From Gordionus sp. m RMFG-2023 (lineage: Eukaryota; Nematomorpha; Gordioida; Chordodea; Parachordodidae): a stretch of DNA of 64,000 nucleotides. The stretch's first letter is position 1. Each line of letters starts with the position of its first letter. A program made the translations under genes and the position numbers. The notes under the pieces are model-generated. The model had not been told where the DNA came from. It was given only the letters and a program-made list of their open reading frames with translations, and did not search any database. Positions 22,431-33,610 of the stretch are shown here, piece by piece. The stretch covers positions 20,995,561-21,059,560 of the forward strand of contig NC_088775.1 of assembly GCF_954871325.1 (NCBI RefSeq). The letters are read 5' to 3'.

Positions 22431-24904
22431 TATATGGTGAATTCCATATCAAATCAACCAAGGTTTCAACCCGACCCTTTTCAATTTTTTTTAAATTTTG
22501 CATACTGGTGGTATATACTATAACTAAGAAAAAAATGAAATTTTACCTCCCAAAAAGGCTTACCCGCTAAGATATGGGCGTTTAAAGCGCGGAAAAATGG
22601 TACATTTTTGACAAAAAGTGCCTCCTTTATTTTCAAATATCTCGCGAAATAATTAAGTTAGAAAAATAATTTAAATTTTATTATGTAGCTTAATAATAGT
22701 TCTTTAATATGACATAAAAATAAATATGATATAAATTTGATGAATGTCCAAAACCGGATGTATAAAACCGGAAATGGGCATAGAAAAAAAAAGGTATTTT
22801 TTTTTTCGAAAATTTTTTTCTATAGATAGATATAACACTGCTTTATATTTGTGCCAAATCCTAGCCTGGGATAAAAAAGGGTCTAGGAGTTATGACTCTT
22901 TATTAGGCTTAAATTGATCAAAAATATCTTCATTTAATGAATACTTATGAAATAATGTTTTTTTAAAAATTATGTCTAAATGATAGGCCCTAACTTTTTT
23001 TTATTTTTAATTGTTAACATATTGTGAGTGAATAGATTTGCATTCTTACGACCCAAAAACTGTGTTTTAGCAGGTGGTCCAGGTACACATACCATGTGTA
23101 TCTGCACACTACACCAAAATTTTAAGCTTATTTTAATAGGGGGAAAATTAAAACAGCTTACAAACAATAATGATCATTATAATTATCCTCCAATAAACGA
23201 TTATAAACATTGTATTGCACAAAGTCTTTGCAATCCTGCCCAGCCTGGATGTTACTTCAATAAATGTAAATTTTGTCCTGGATCATCCCAAATAAAAGAA
23301 AGACTTATTATATTATTTGATACGAATTCAATAGATTATATATCATTTAAACAATGGTTGGTAGATAGAACTACGCTCAAAACGCTGACAAAATCAGCTT
23401 ATGAATTCCTAGATTATTTAATTGAGAAATTAGACAATTTGATTCCACATTCATTTATAGCATCACAACAATCATTATTTCAAAACAATTTAAAATCTAA
23501 TTTAAATGTTGGCGAATACTTAGTTATTGCTGACTTTTCGGAAAATTATGCATTTATAGTGCAAGACCATGTACAGGGATTTCATTGGACAAATAATCAG
23601 TCCACTATTCACCCTTTTATCATTTATTATCGTCAGGACAACACTATAAAACATATAAGTTTAGTGGTGATATCAGATTGCTTAAAGCACAATGCCTGTG
23701 CCTTTTATTTATTTCAAACTAAAATGATCTTATTTTTAAAAGAAAGATTTGATACATTGACCAAAATTTATTATTTTTCTGATTGGGGCCGTAATCCAAT
23801 ATAAAAATAAAAAAAATTTCATAAATCTCTATAATCATGAATGTGATTTTGGTATAAAGGCCGATTTTTTGCTACAGCTCATGGAATAAGTCCGTGCGAC
23901 AGTTTAGGAGGTATTACAAAACGGCTAGCAGCTCGAGCTAGTTTGCAACTGCCATATCAAAACCATATTTTGACACCAATGGATTTATTCGACTTTGCAA
24001 CAAATAATATACATGGAGTAAATTACATTTTTGTAAGCAATAATGAATACAATAATATGGAAAATCATCTAGAAAGCAGATTTTTGAGAGCAAAAAGAAT
24101 TCCGGGAACACAAAAATACCATGCTTATATTCCCCTTGATGAAAATAAAATTAAAGTCAAAATTTATACCAATTCTTTAGATAATTTAATATATGATATA
24201 TTGTACATAATTATGAATTATTATATTATATGTAATTATGCATTTCAGAAAAATAAAGTTATAAATTGGTTTAGAATTATTTTGTCAAGTAATTTTCAGT
24301 CACAATATGTTAACAATTAAAAATAAAAAAAAGTTAGGGCCTATCATTTAGACATAATTTAAAAAAAAACATTATTTCATAAGTATTCATTAAATGAAGA
24401 TATTTTTGATCAATTTAAGCCATATAAAGAATCATAACTCCTAGACCCTTTTTCATCCCAGGCTAGGATTTGGCACAAATATAAAGCAGTGTTATATCTA
24501 TCTACGGAAAAAAAATTTCGAAAAAAAAAATACCTTTTTTTTTCTATGGCCATTTCCGGTTTTATACATCCGGTTTTGGACATTCATCAAATTTATATCA
24601 TATTTATTTTTATGTCATATTAAAGAACTATTATTAAGCTACATAATAAAATTAAATTATTTTTCTAACTTAATTATTTCTCGAGATATTTGAAAATAAA
24701 TGAGGCACATTTTGTCAAAAATGTACTATTTTTCCGCGCTTTAAACGCCCATATCTTAGCGAGTAAACCTTGTTGGGAGGTAAAATTTCATTTTTTTCTT
24801 AGTTATAGTTTATACTACCATTATGCAAAATTTAAGAAAAATTGAAGAGGGTCGGGTTGAGAATCGACTTTTTTTGGTTGATTTGATATGGAATTCACCA
24901 TATA
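22431..24904 (+). mobile_element. DNA transposon with about 600-bp terminal inverted repeats
   Basis: The ends are TATATGGTGAATTCCATATC and its reverse complement. The inverted repeats extend about 600 bases inward (22431-23030 and about 24305-24904), with words such as AAACGCCCATATCTTAGC and GGCCCTAACTTTTTT on both sides. One gene lies between them. The target duplication cannot be read because the flanks are (TA)n-like. A second, older copy is at 58439-60720. I do not recognise the superfamily. Confidence 0.85.
23028..24320 (+). pseudogene. Transposase-like gene of the long-TIR transposon
   Basis: Motifs in order: GTHTMCICTLHQNFK, then C..C...GCYFNKCKFCPG (Cys pairs that may bind zinc), DRTTL, ADFSENYAFIVQDHVQGFHW, IHPFIIYY, SDCLKHNACAFY, YYFSD, then QYKNKKNFINL, FFATAHGISPCDSLGG and KRLAARASLQLP. 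Proteins with this series, annotated only as uncharacterised, recur in many invertebrate genomes from memory. The acidic residues in ADFSENY, the SD motif and a later acidic residue could form a DDE-type site, which is inference. Two frameshifts (near 23787 and 23870) break the gene, and the N-terminus seems shortened by the inverted repeat. Confidence 0.7.
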
Positions 24905-25380
24905 TATATATTTTTTAAACGAGTTCATCGACCTTGGACTTTGAACTATTTTTATTATAGTCTTTAAAGGTTAAGAAGATGTTTATTTCGTTATATTATA
25001 TTTATTTATTTTTATTTATCTGTATCATATTTATTTTTTTAACAATGACCTATGACGATTAAAAAAAGATATCCATATGGCCATGACATTGCCTTAAATA
25101 TTAACTAACTTGATAAATCAAATAAATAATTGACTAAAAGAATGATAATAAGAATATCATAAAAATAATAAATATATGTTTTATATAGTTTTACCTTTTT
25201 TTTTATTGAGAAGCCAGCATGTTTATTTTATATATTTTTTTAGATAGGATCTGCAGACTAATTTATTGGATTTTATTGTTTTTTTACGAAGTTAATTTAG
25301 ATATAATATTTTACATATTTCTTTTAATCTATTATTTGATTCCTAACTATAAGTAGTGTCGGATCCCTCTATTGCCACCA

Positions 25381-25614
25381 TGCTAATATGGTGTAGTAAT
25401 TAAAAAGATATCGATACAAAATTACTTTATTTTAATTTTATTTATTATAAAATATAACTAACTCCCTATTAACCTAATAAATTCTATATATATACTTTTC
25501 AAAAGTAAATAACAATCAATTTAATTATTAGATTAATATTATGTTAAGTGAAAGAAATAATATAATAAGTCAGTAAGGTAAAATTTAAGTTAATATAATT
25601 CAAATATATCAACA
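25381..25614 (-). repeat. 5' LTR of the gag-only element
   Basis: A direct repeat of 20752-20965 on the - strand. It ends ATTAGCA, directly followed by TGGTGGCAATAG at 25380 and leftward. Confidence 0.8.
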
Positions 25615-25627
25615 TTAAGTTTCCTTT

Positions 25628-26170
25628 TTAAAACATTTCAGCTGCACTTTTTTGTGGATAATCGGATGCGCTAAGATTTGCTAAATACCAATCTCTAAGA
25701 ATATCTGATGAATTTGCCAAATTGGCCTTTTTTGGCTCAATATAGTGTTTCAACAGAATCAATATTTTCATAGTACGCTCTGCTATTTCTATAATTTTAT
25801 CAGTGCTTGGCGTCAATTTCCTGTGTATATTAAAGAGAGTTAACACCCATTCAATCTATTTTCAGAGGTAGTGCTTCTTAGTAGTATCGTTGAATTAGAT
25901 TTGAGTCTATTTTAAAAACGGCAAACTAAATCTAGAAAAATATTATGCAAGGAGGATTTTGCTCAAAGATGGTAAAAAGATTTGTACATCTATCATAGAA
26001 ATCTCGAGGCTAGGCAATATTTTCCTGGCTAAAATATTATGTTAGCCAAAATTGGAACAAATCGAGCCATTTAACAACATTAATTTTCAGGTATGTTTTT
26101 ATTCTAGTTAAAGAAGAAAATGTTCTTTCATTGGCAAAAGTACCATTAATTAGAGTTGTCAAAATATATA
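25628..26170 (-). pseudogene. hAT transposase C-terminal remains joined to an unknown frame
   Basis: From about 26165 the - strand reads INGTFANERTFSSLTRIKTY, a clear hAT dimerisation core of the ZMYM/repressor-like kind. A second similar end follows at about 25870 (LRSTTSENRLNG), after frameshifts. From 25852, after an AG, a frame of 75 codons starts IEWVLTLFNIHRKL, continues through SDILRDWYLANLSASD and ends AAEMF at 25628. The first part continues the hAT pattern; the rest is unknown. The LTR element lies 14 bases after the stop. No matching element ends were found. Confidence 0.5.
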
Positions 26171-27466
26171 ATAATTTTTATATGTTAGAAAAATAATCTA
26201 AAATATTTTAAAAATTATGCCAAGCATCTATAGCATTTTTTGAACCTCGGAAAAATAATCTCTAGGAAACGAAACCTGACGGAAAAAAAACTGTAAAAAA
26301 ATATCAAGGAAAAAAAGGAAAAATAAACTAAAAAATAAGAAACGCTGGAAAAATAATCTATATTATTGAAAAGAATATATAACACATGAAATAAAAAATA
26401 CTAGCTTTTAAAGTGAATGGAGAAAACATATTTAAGATGACTATTTGTAGATAAATTTAAATTGGATATTATCATATCTGATAAGATAAATTTTTGAAAA
26501 ATAAATGGGCAAGTTTTTTATTATAGTTTTTATTTATTATATAAGGTTATATTCTAAATATCAATAAACTAAATTCGCAAACTTTCGAAACTTAATCGAA
26601 ATTTTTAATAAAAAATAAGAAATATCCAAAATATCTAGAAAATTTTAATAACTTAATATAATTTTATTAAATATTAAAAATTTCAGTCGTCGCTTCTTTG
26701 GGTTTTTATCTAAATTATGTGAATGAATAGAGGGGCATGCAGCGTCTAGATAAAGGGGGAGGGTGGAATAGGAGCATTTGGACTAAAAAATTTTTGAAGA
26801 GGGTAGATCTAAATAGGGTATAAATATTTAAGAGTTATTAATTAAATTTTAGATTAAATGAAGCATATTACAATCAGTGTTGCAAACTTTTTTTATTATT
26901 TTCTGCCATCATTATGAAATTGCATCAACTATGTTGTATTCCTAAGTAAACTAGGATGTGATAATATTTTTATTTAATAATTTTCAAATCAATTAAAAGA
27001 TATCTCAAACAACTTTTTTTAAAAAAAAATACTTCAAAAAAAATATTTTAAAAATTTCTAAAGAAATATATATTTAATAAAAGTAAAACTAATCATCAAC
27101 CAATCCCTTAGTAATATTAAAAATATAAAAATTACATTTAAAAAAATGAAATAATATAGCCTCCCCCCCCCCCAAAAAAAAAAGAAAAAAATAAATGATG
27201 ACCAAAATTTTTTAAAAATGATTTTTAACATAATCTAATTAAAGAATTTATTTTTAAAATTCATAAATAATATATAATTAAAAAAATTTGAAACTTTCCT
27301 TGATGATTATGAATACCGTCTAGTCTACATATTAAAGTAAAAGAATATGAAAGATACATGCACTTTTTATCAAAGAAATATCCGTGCACAATAAAATGTT
27401 TTAAAAGACTTATTTTGTGGAAAATAAACACAATCATTAACCAAGAAAATAAGGTTATTGTTGCGA
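26171..27466. other. AT-rich region, no gene seen
   Basis: Mostly low-complexity. About 26430-26500 resembles, in inverse orientation, 33950-34015 (shared TTTAAGATGACTATTTGT), a dispersed repeat of unknown kind. A C-run occurs at about 27165-27175. No gene recognised. Confidence 0.45.
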
Positions 27467-27654
27467 CTTATTTTTTAAATTAAATTATTCTAGGATAAAT
27501 TGTAAATTGTAACGACTTATTTTTATTTAAATTATTCCAGGATGGATTGTATGTAAATTCTTGCAAATTATTTTTTAAATTAAATTATTCTAGGATAAAT
27601 TGTAAATTGTTACGACTTATTTTTATTTAAATTATTCCAGAATGGATTGTTGCC
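27467..27654. repeat. Tandem duplication with a unit of about 115 bp
   Basis: Two near-identical copies share AAATTAAATTATTCTAGGAT followed by AATTGTAAATTGT and ACGACTTATTTTTATTTAAA. Each copy itself holds two related half-units (TTATTCTAGGATAAATTG and TTATTCCAGGATGGATTG). Confidence 0.75.
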
Positions 27655-27824
27655 ATTTATATTTATTCAAATTATTTCACCAAAGAAAATAATAAATATA
27701 AAATTACAAAAACGGAAAACTTTTTTTTTAAAAACTCCAAACAAAAATATTAATATTGATTTTTCTACAAAAAAATAATAATAATATTTAAAAAAAAAAT
27801 TATTTTAAAATTAATTATCATTAT

Positions 27825-28420
27825 TTACAACATCTCACCCTTTAATTTGGGATGAGATATAGATTTAATTCCTAATTTTTCTTCTTCAGGGTTGGCTAAT
27901 AGCATATCTTCAATCTTTTTTATCTCTCTCAAGGTGACTTCAGCTTCCGATGTTGAATAGTGATCCTTAGCCCCAGATCCCATGAAAAAAATTGTTCGGG
28001 ACTCTTCGGATACTTGCCTCATAAAATTATTCGTGTGGAATTTGAGACGATTCCTTTGGATACGAAACTTGGAACCTTCCATATCCTTTTTCTTGGTAAT
28101 AGTCCAAAGTAAGCTCGACAGTTTATAATCTTATGTCCTAATCTCCCACATAAAAAACATTGTATATTGTATATAGGAATTTGTGATCGTTCTCTCATCA
28201 TTGCATATTAGTTAAATCTTCTTCTCCCATAGCATCGTATTATAATTGTTTGTTGAAGGTAAGGTTTACGGAGCCCCTCGTCTCCATTTATTGAAAATTG
28301 AGGCTTATGTGTAATCATACAACCATCTATCTAACCAAGCAACGGCCAATGGACTCCCTAGATTAGCCTGGTTCACTTGTATTATGGATTGCGGCGTTTT
28401 AATGTACAATTTTTTTCTTT
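27825..28420 (-). pseudogene. gag-like fragment with a zinc knuckle (fossil)
   Basis: The - strand reads VNQANLGSPLAVAWL at about 28380-28330, then a CCHC knuckle CFLCGRLGHKIINC at about 28120-28165. Overlapping it in another frame is an 85-codon open stretch (27825-28082) rich in charged residues. The knuckle points to a retroelement gag. It may belong to the larger element to its right or be a separate fragment. Broken. Confidence 0.45.
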
Positions 28421-28437
28421 TAAACCAAACTTATCCT

Positions 28438-28599
28438 TGATCCCAAAAATATTTTCTATTTTTCTATTTGAATTTTCTTTGATTTATGCCTGATCCCAAA
28501 AATATTTCCAATTTTTCTATTTGAATTTTCTTTGATTTATGCCTGATCCCAAAAATATTTCCAATTTTTCTATTTGAATTTTCTTTGATTTATGTGTGA
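28438..28599. repeat. Three tandem copies of a 53-bp unit
   Basis: Unit starts GATCCCAAAAATATTT and ends TTGATTTATGCCT. Copies two and three are nearly identical; copy one differs at a few bases. Confidence 0.85.
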
Positions 28600-31369
28600 A
28601 CTCATTTATTTAAATCTGAATATTTTAAATAAAATATATTTTTTTTAAAATAAATGATTTTGTTAACCTTCCTTAAAATAAATTTTTTTTATTTCTAACC
28701 TCTTTTCTATTTCGCATTTTATATTCTTATTATCTTCCAAACTAATTATTACTCCTTTCTTCTATTTTTATTTTTAATATTAAAAAAAAAATGAATTTAC
28801 ATTCTCTATACAATTATATTAACATTTACTCAACTCATGTGTTTTCCCATTTTTTTATATTTTATTACTAACCTTTTACCATATACGCCTCAATTTAATC
28901 AATTACACTTTCCAACTTCCCTACAATATAACATGAAGTATTAACATGATAAATCAACATATAACTCCGAAATAATTTGGTTTATCCTTTCCCCTTCAAT
29001 TCTTCGTTGTTTTTCACACTTTTATTTCCTCTTTTTTTTTTATTTCAACTTATTCCTTATAACTCAGGAAATTACTATTTACATTTCCCTAAATATATAT
29101 TTTCAAATTTTTCCTTTAATTCTTTTTTTTAAACTATATTTTCATACCCTTCTTGTTCTCAATTACTTTCGATGCTTTTTGACCCCCTTACTACCCTCCA
29201 CTTTCTTTTAAACAAATATCTACCTTATAATCTACGAAACATTCCAATTTTTCATCAAATAAATCTTTATATTTATTCTTTAAATCAACAATATCATTCC
29301 TTAATAGAACCACATCCTTTTCTCTCCTCTACCACACTTTCACTTTTTAATTTTTTTTTACCAATTTCACAGGAAAATTATGATATATAGGTAATTTTTC
29401 TTTCTCTAAATTTGATTCCTTATACATTTCATCGATTCTTATAAAACTATTTTCTAGTCCAGATTCTTCCCAGTGATCTTCTTCTCTATTTTCAACTTAA
29501 AATCCTCGTCACTAGTTCCAAAATATCTAGATCAACCGAAATGTTATCAATTTCCAAATCAATATTTTTTTTAATTTCCGTCTCAGGCATTATACTTATG
29601 TCAATTTTATTATCCAAAATATCAGGCTTCTCCTGACTCATTTTATCACTTATAAATTTTTTATTTTACTTTCCTCAGATTATTTAATACATTTTTAATC
29701 TCACCACTTTTTAACATTTTATTTTCCAAAATCATTATCACAAATTTCTTGATTATTATTTACCATATTCTGAATTTTAATATTCTCTAAAATTTCATTT
29801 TCCATCAATTTATCTCCCAAAATTTTAACATCTACCTCTTTTACATATTTTTTTAATATTTCAATATTTTTATTATCATTTTTCCCATGAAATATATTCA
29901 ACATAATATTTTCTAATCCAAATTTTGATATTTAATTCCATCCCAAAATTGTATCAATTTTTTCTTTCAATATCCAAAGATCCAAATTTATTAATTCTTT
30001 ATTTATTAATACCGGTAAATTTACTTTTCCCAATACCATAATTTCTGAACCATCAATTGTTTTACCCTCATTTTATCTTTAATTATGGGTTCATTCGGCC
30101 ATAATTTGTAAAATTTATCATACCCCATTACAGATATTGTTGCCCCTGTATCCAATAACATCGAAATTTTTTATTTCCTACATTCACTTTTACTCTTGGA
30201 CATTGACCAAAATTTTTATTATCTTCCAACTTTAAAATCGGTAAATTGCATATTTGTATATTCTTTTGTGTTACATCTCCCAACATATTTTTAAAAATCC
30301 CATAAGTGTTATTTCTATTTCCTTCATTTTTTCTTATTATTATCAGAGACCTGCAGAGGTACCATTTGCACGGCCCGGCCTGGTTTTAAATTTTTTAGGC
30401 CCGGCCCGGATTTAAAAATTTCAGGCCCGGCTCGGAATTTTTTAAAATTATATTCGACCTGATATATACAAAAATTCACCTATGAGGTATTTTACCATAT
30501 TTTTCAGCGAGTATTATAGCTTATTATTTAAAAAATACATGTAAAAAGCTAATATTTTGAGAATATTATATTGAATTTATAAAAATTATAAAACTGTTAT
30601 TTATAAAAATGGATATTTTGAGCATATACTATATTTTATATTGCATTTATAAAAATAAAACTAATATTCATAAAAATAGTAATAATATTTTGAGCATATA
30701 CTATATTTTATATTGCATTTAAAAAAAATAAAACTAATATTTAATTTATAAAAATGGAAAATATTTTGAGAATATAATATATTGTATTTAATTTACTATT
30801 TAATTTATAAAATAAAAATAAATCGCTATTTAAAAAAATGCATGTATAATAAATAGTATTTTGAAAATATAATCTAATTGCACAATATTAATATAATTTA
30901 TTTTATAATATAAATTTTTAACAAAAGAAGATAATTGTATTATATAATATTTTTTTTTTAATTCGACTTTTTTATTATTTAAAAAAAAATATTAGAAAAT
31001 AAATTATATAATTTACAGAGGATTAAAAAATATATATTAAAATGGATACTATAAAAAAAATATATATATATTTAAAAAAAAAAGGTGGATATATCATCCA
31101 AGAGAAGAGTGAATGCTTAAAAAATTAGACCGGCAAATTTCCAGGGAAATCTGCTGGCGAAGGTAAAATCCTTCATTGGGGTCCCCTGAGATCTGTCTAA
31201 TATTGTAAAAAAAAATAATGAAAAATGTTGAATTAAAAACTTTCATGACTCAAGGTAAATATAATAAATGCAATAAATATTTGACAGTTTGCAAAGTAAA
31301 AAACCAGCATGATTGACGAAACCCTATACTCAAGAAAGAAATTAAAAATTCACAAATTATCATGAAGAA

Positions 31370-31790
31370 AGAGAAGCATATCTACCTTTTCAGGTTGAAG
31401 ATTACTTCTTCTTTCTTCAAGAATTCTCGTAGTGGAAAAATTCCGCTCACAGCTTGCACTTGAAGCATAGAATATCGCTTTGATGAGCCGCCCACCACTC
31501 TAACAAATTATCCACCTTAAATGTTTCATCTATTTTTTTATTTATGTAATTATAATATTCATCATCGGGTATTGACATATTATCAGAATTACCATCGCCC
31601 CATTTGTCATAAAACGATTCAGTTTGTTTAACAACAGTCGTAATTTGACTGGTCGATGGTATTTCATTTACTTCCTGAGCCTCTTGTAATTTAATATAAT
31701 CTTTTATATAGTTTTCCGTATTCTTGCGATCTGTCCCTGACTACATACGTAATTCCTTGAATTTGGGACGGAGAAAAAGAGAAATAAAAT
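31370..31790 (-). pseudogene. hAT transposase C-terminal part
   Basis: The - strand reads a linker with STSQITTVVKQTESFYDKWG, then DNLLEWWAAHQS (the WW..H box). After a short gap and a shift it gives ASSASCERNFSTTRILEERR and SNLQPEKV, the dimerisation core. The stretch normally between these two boxes is shortened. The N-terminal half and catalytic core are not recognisable, so the copy is non-autonomous. Confidence 0.75.
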
Positions 31791-31888
31791 GATACATGTG
31801 TAAAACAAATTTTTCAATTAAAAAATGCTTTATATTAAGTAAAATCAATTTTATTTCTCCTTTTTCGCTTTGAAAGGTATTACAAACT

Positions 31889-32082
31889 TCAAGAAGTGAT
31901 ATTCCTTTATTTGATTGTTTTGGTAAAATATATTCTAAAAATTTAGATATGAATTATAAAAAAATATATTAATACTTGAATATTGGGGCTTATTTAAGAT
32001 ATTCCTTTATTTGATTGTTTTGGTAAAATATGTTCTAAATATTTAGATATGAATTATATAAAAATATATTAATACTTTGAAT
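31889..32082. repeat. Tandem duplication with a unit of about 105 bp
   Basis: Two copies of a block that starts GATATTCCTTTATTTGATTG and ends near AAAATATATTAATACTT lie inside the hAT at 30344-32363. Confidence 0.8.
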
Positions 32083-33610
32083 AAATTTGCAGGAAATTAA
32101 TAATTAGATCGATCTGTGGGTGTAAGGTAGTGTTAACCATCACCCAATATTATATTAATCATAACTATAATATAATATAATCTTATAACCATTAACTCAT
32201 AATGTAAATCTTAGGCCCGGCCCGGATATTTAAAAAAAAAATTTTTTAGGCCCGGCCCGGATATGTTTTAAAAAAAATTTTTTAGGCCCTTCCCGGCCCG
32301 GGTATATTTAAAAAATTTAAAATACGGCCGGGCCGGGCTTAGGGCCGGGCCTGCAGGTCTCTGATTATTATCTTTTACCTTATTTTTATTTATACTTTCT
32401 TTCATTTGATCCAATTGATTTTTTAACGTAACTCCTCCAAATGTCTTTATTTTACTATCATATAGTCATACTACAGGACAATCCCGCGCATAATGTTTAA
32501 TATTTCTACATCGAAAACAAGTTATTACTTGAGCATTATTTCCTTCATTTTCCGTTTCTTTGGGTATTACATTATTATATTCATTTTTAATATTCGTTCC
32601 TGATAACCCATTTTTAATAAGTGGAAACGCAACTGATGGAAACACATTGATACCTGTTTGTTCTCTTCTGAAACATTTATCCGAAGTATGTCCTGTTCTT
32701 CCACAATTTGAACATGACCTTACCCTTTGTATATTTTCTTCTATTTTAAAAGCTGAAATATAACATTTTTCCGTATTGTGACCCGTATTTCCACAAACAA
32801 TTGGTAGAGCTTCCTGCATAATTCTTTCATTACAATCTCGACTTATATGACCATATTTTCAGCAAATAAAACATGGTCCATTTGGCCCCCTTATTATCTG
32901 TCGATTTCTGCATCTTCTCTTTGATAAATATTTTCTCTTTTATTATCTTCAATATATGCAGATTCATTTTTCTTTTTTTTTATTTGCTCCTCCATGTCTT
33001 TTATTTTTATTCTCATTTTTTCTACTTCCAATTTAAAAATTTTCTTCCTTTTTTTTGCCTCAACTTTCTCCATTTCTTCTTTCTTTTTATTTTCTATTTC
33101 TTCTTCTTCCCTTTTTTTACGTTCAATATCTTCCTTATTTCCTCAATTTCCTATCTTTTCATTTCTTCCTTTTCTTTTTCATTTCTTACTATTTCCAATT
33201 TAATTTTTCCAATTCATTTATTACTTCTTTAATTCCCCTTTCCTCTATTTAAAATTTTTCTATTTCATTATTATTTATTTCCATTTTACTTGTTTCGATC
33301 CCTTTATTTTTTTCTTCTCCTATTTTTCTTTTAATTTATCCATTTCCCACATTAATTTTTCAAATTTATTTTCTTCTACAGTATCTCTAACGATATTAAT
33401 TTCTTTTTAAATATAGCTAGTGATATTTACTTTCCATATTTCTATTATTTCACCTTTAAATTTAAATATATCATCAATAATATTTTCCCTTTCATCAATT
33501 TTTTCATTTATAATCTTTTTCTTTAATATACTCTTTAATTTCTTCTCCACATAAATTAATCCAATAAATACAATTAAAATTACATAAAAATAATTATTAC
33601 TGCATTCCAC

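Larger units (their letters stand above)
20752..25614 (-). mobile_element. LTR retroelement with gag only, broken
   Basis: LTRs at 25381-25614 (5') and 20752-20965 (3') read TGTTGATA...ATTAGCA on the - strand. TGGTGGCAATAG, a primer-binding-like site, follows the 5' LTR. A polypurine tract (AGAAGGGGGAA) precedes the 3' LTR. The flanking pentamers GTAAG and TTAAG differ at one base, compatible with a target duplication. The interior shows only a gag-like part; no protease, reverse transcriptase or integrase is seen, so it may be a non-autonomous element. A DNA transposon (22431-24904) sits inside its gag. It is broken. Confidence 0.75.
30344..32363 (-). mobile_element. hAT transposon inside the gag-protease remnant
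   Basis: The ends are CAGAGACCTGCAG and CTGCAGGTCTCTG, with a perfect 8-bp target duplication ATTATTAT (30336-30343 and 32364-32371). Both subterminal regions carry GGCCCGGCCCGG-type repeats, very GC-rich against the background. The interior encodes the remains of a hAT transposase on the - strand and holds a tandem duplication. Confidence 0.9.
28630..33610 (-). mobile_element. Gag-protease LTR retroelement remnant, interrupted by a hAT, broken
   Basis: Read on the - strand: an E/K-rich coiled-coil-like gag part (33610-32880, giving a T/C-rich + strand), a cluster of CCHC knuckles (32880-32466; CSNCGRTGHTSDKC and CFRCRNIKHYARDC are clearest), then the inserted hAT. The protease is at about 30170-30030 (LLDTGATIS, KFYKLWPNE), preceded by CPRVKV. 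A charged stretch follows, with an open piece at 29719-29904. No reverse transcriptase or integrase motif follows. Family and order match 14100-15735. A primer-binding-like TGGCTCTGCGCC lies at about 33855-33835 (-), but LTRs were not found. Several interruptions. Confidence 0.65.

Noticed and set aside
32873-33252. Phe/Ser/Leu-rich + strand reading frames
   Set aside because: They are antisense to the E/K-rich gag part on the - strand; a T/C-rich strand gives such frames.
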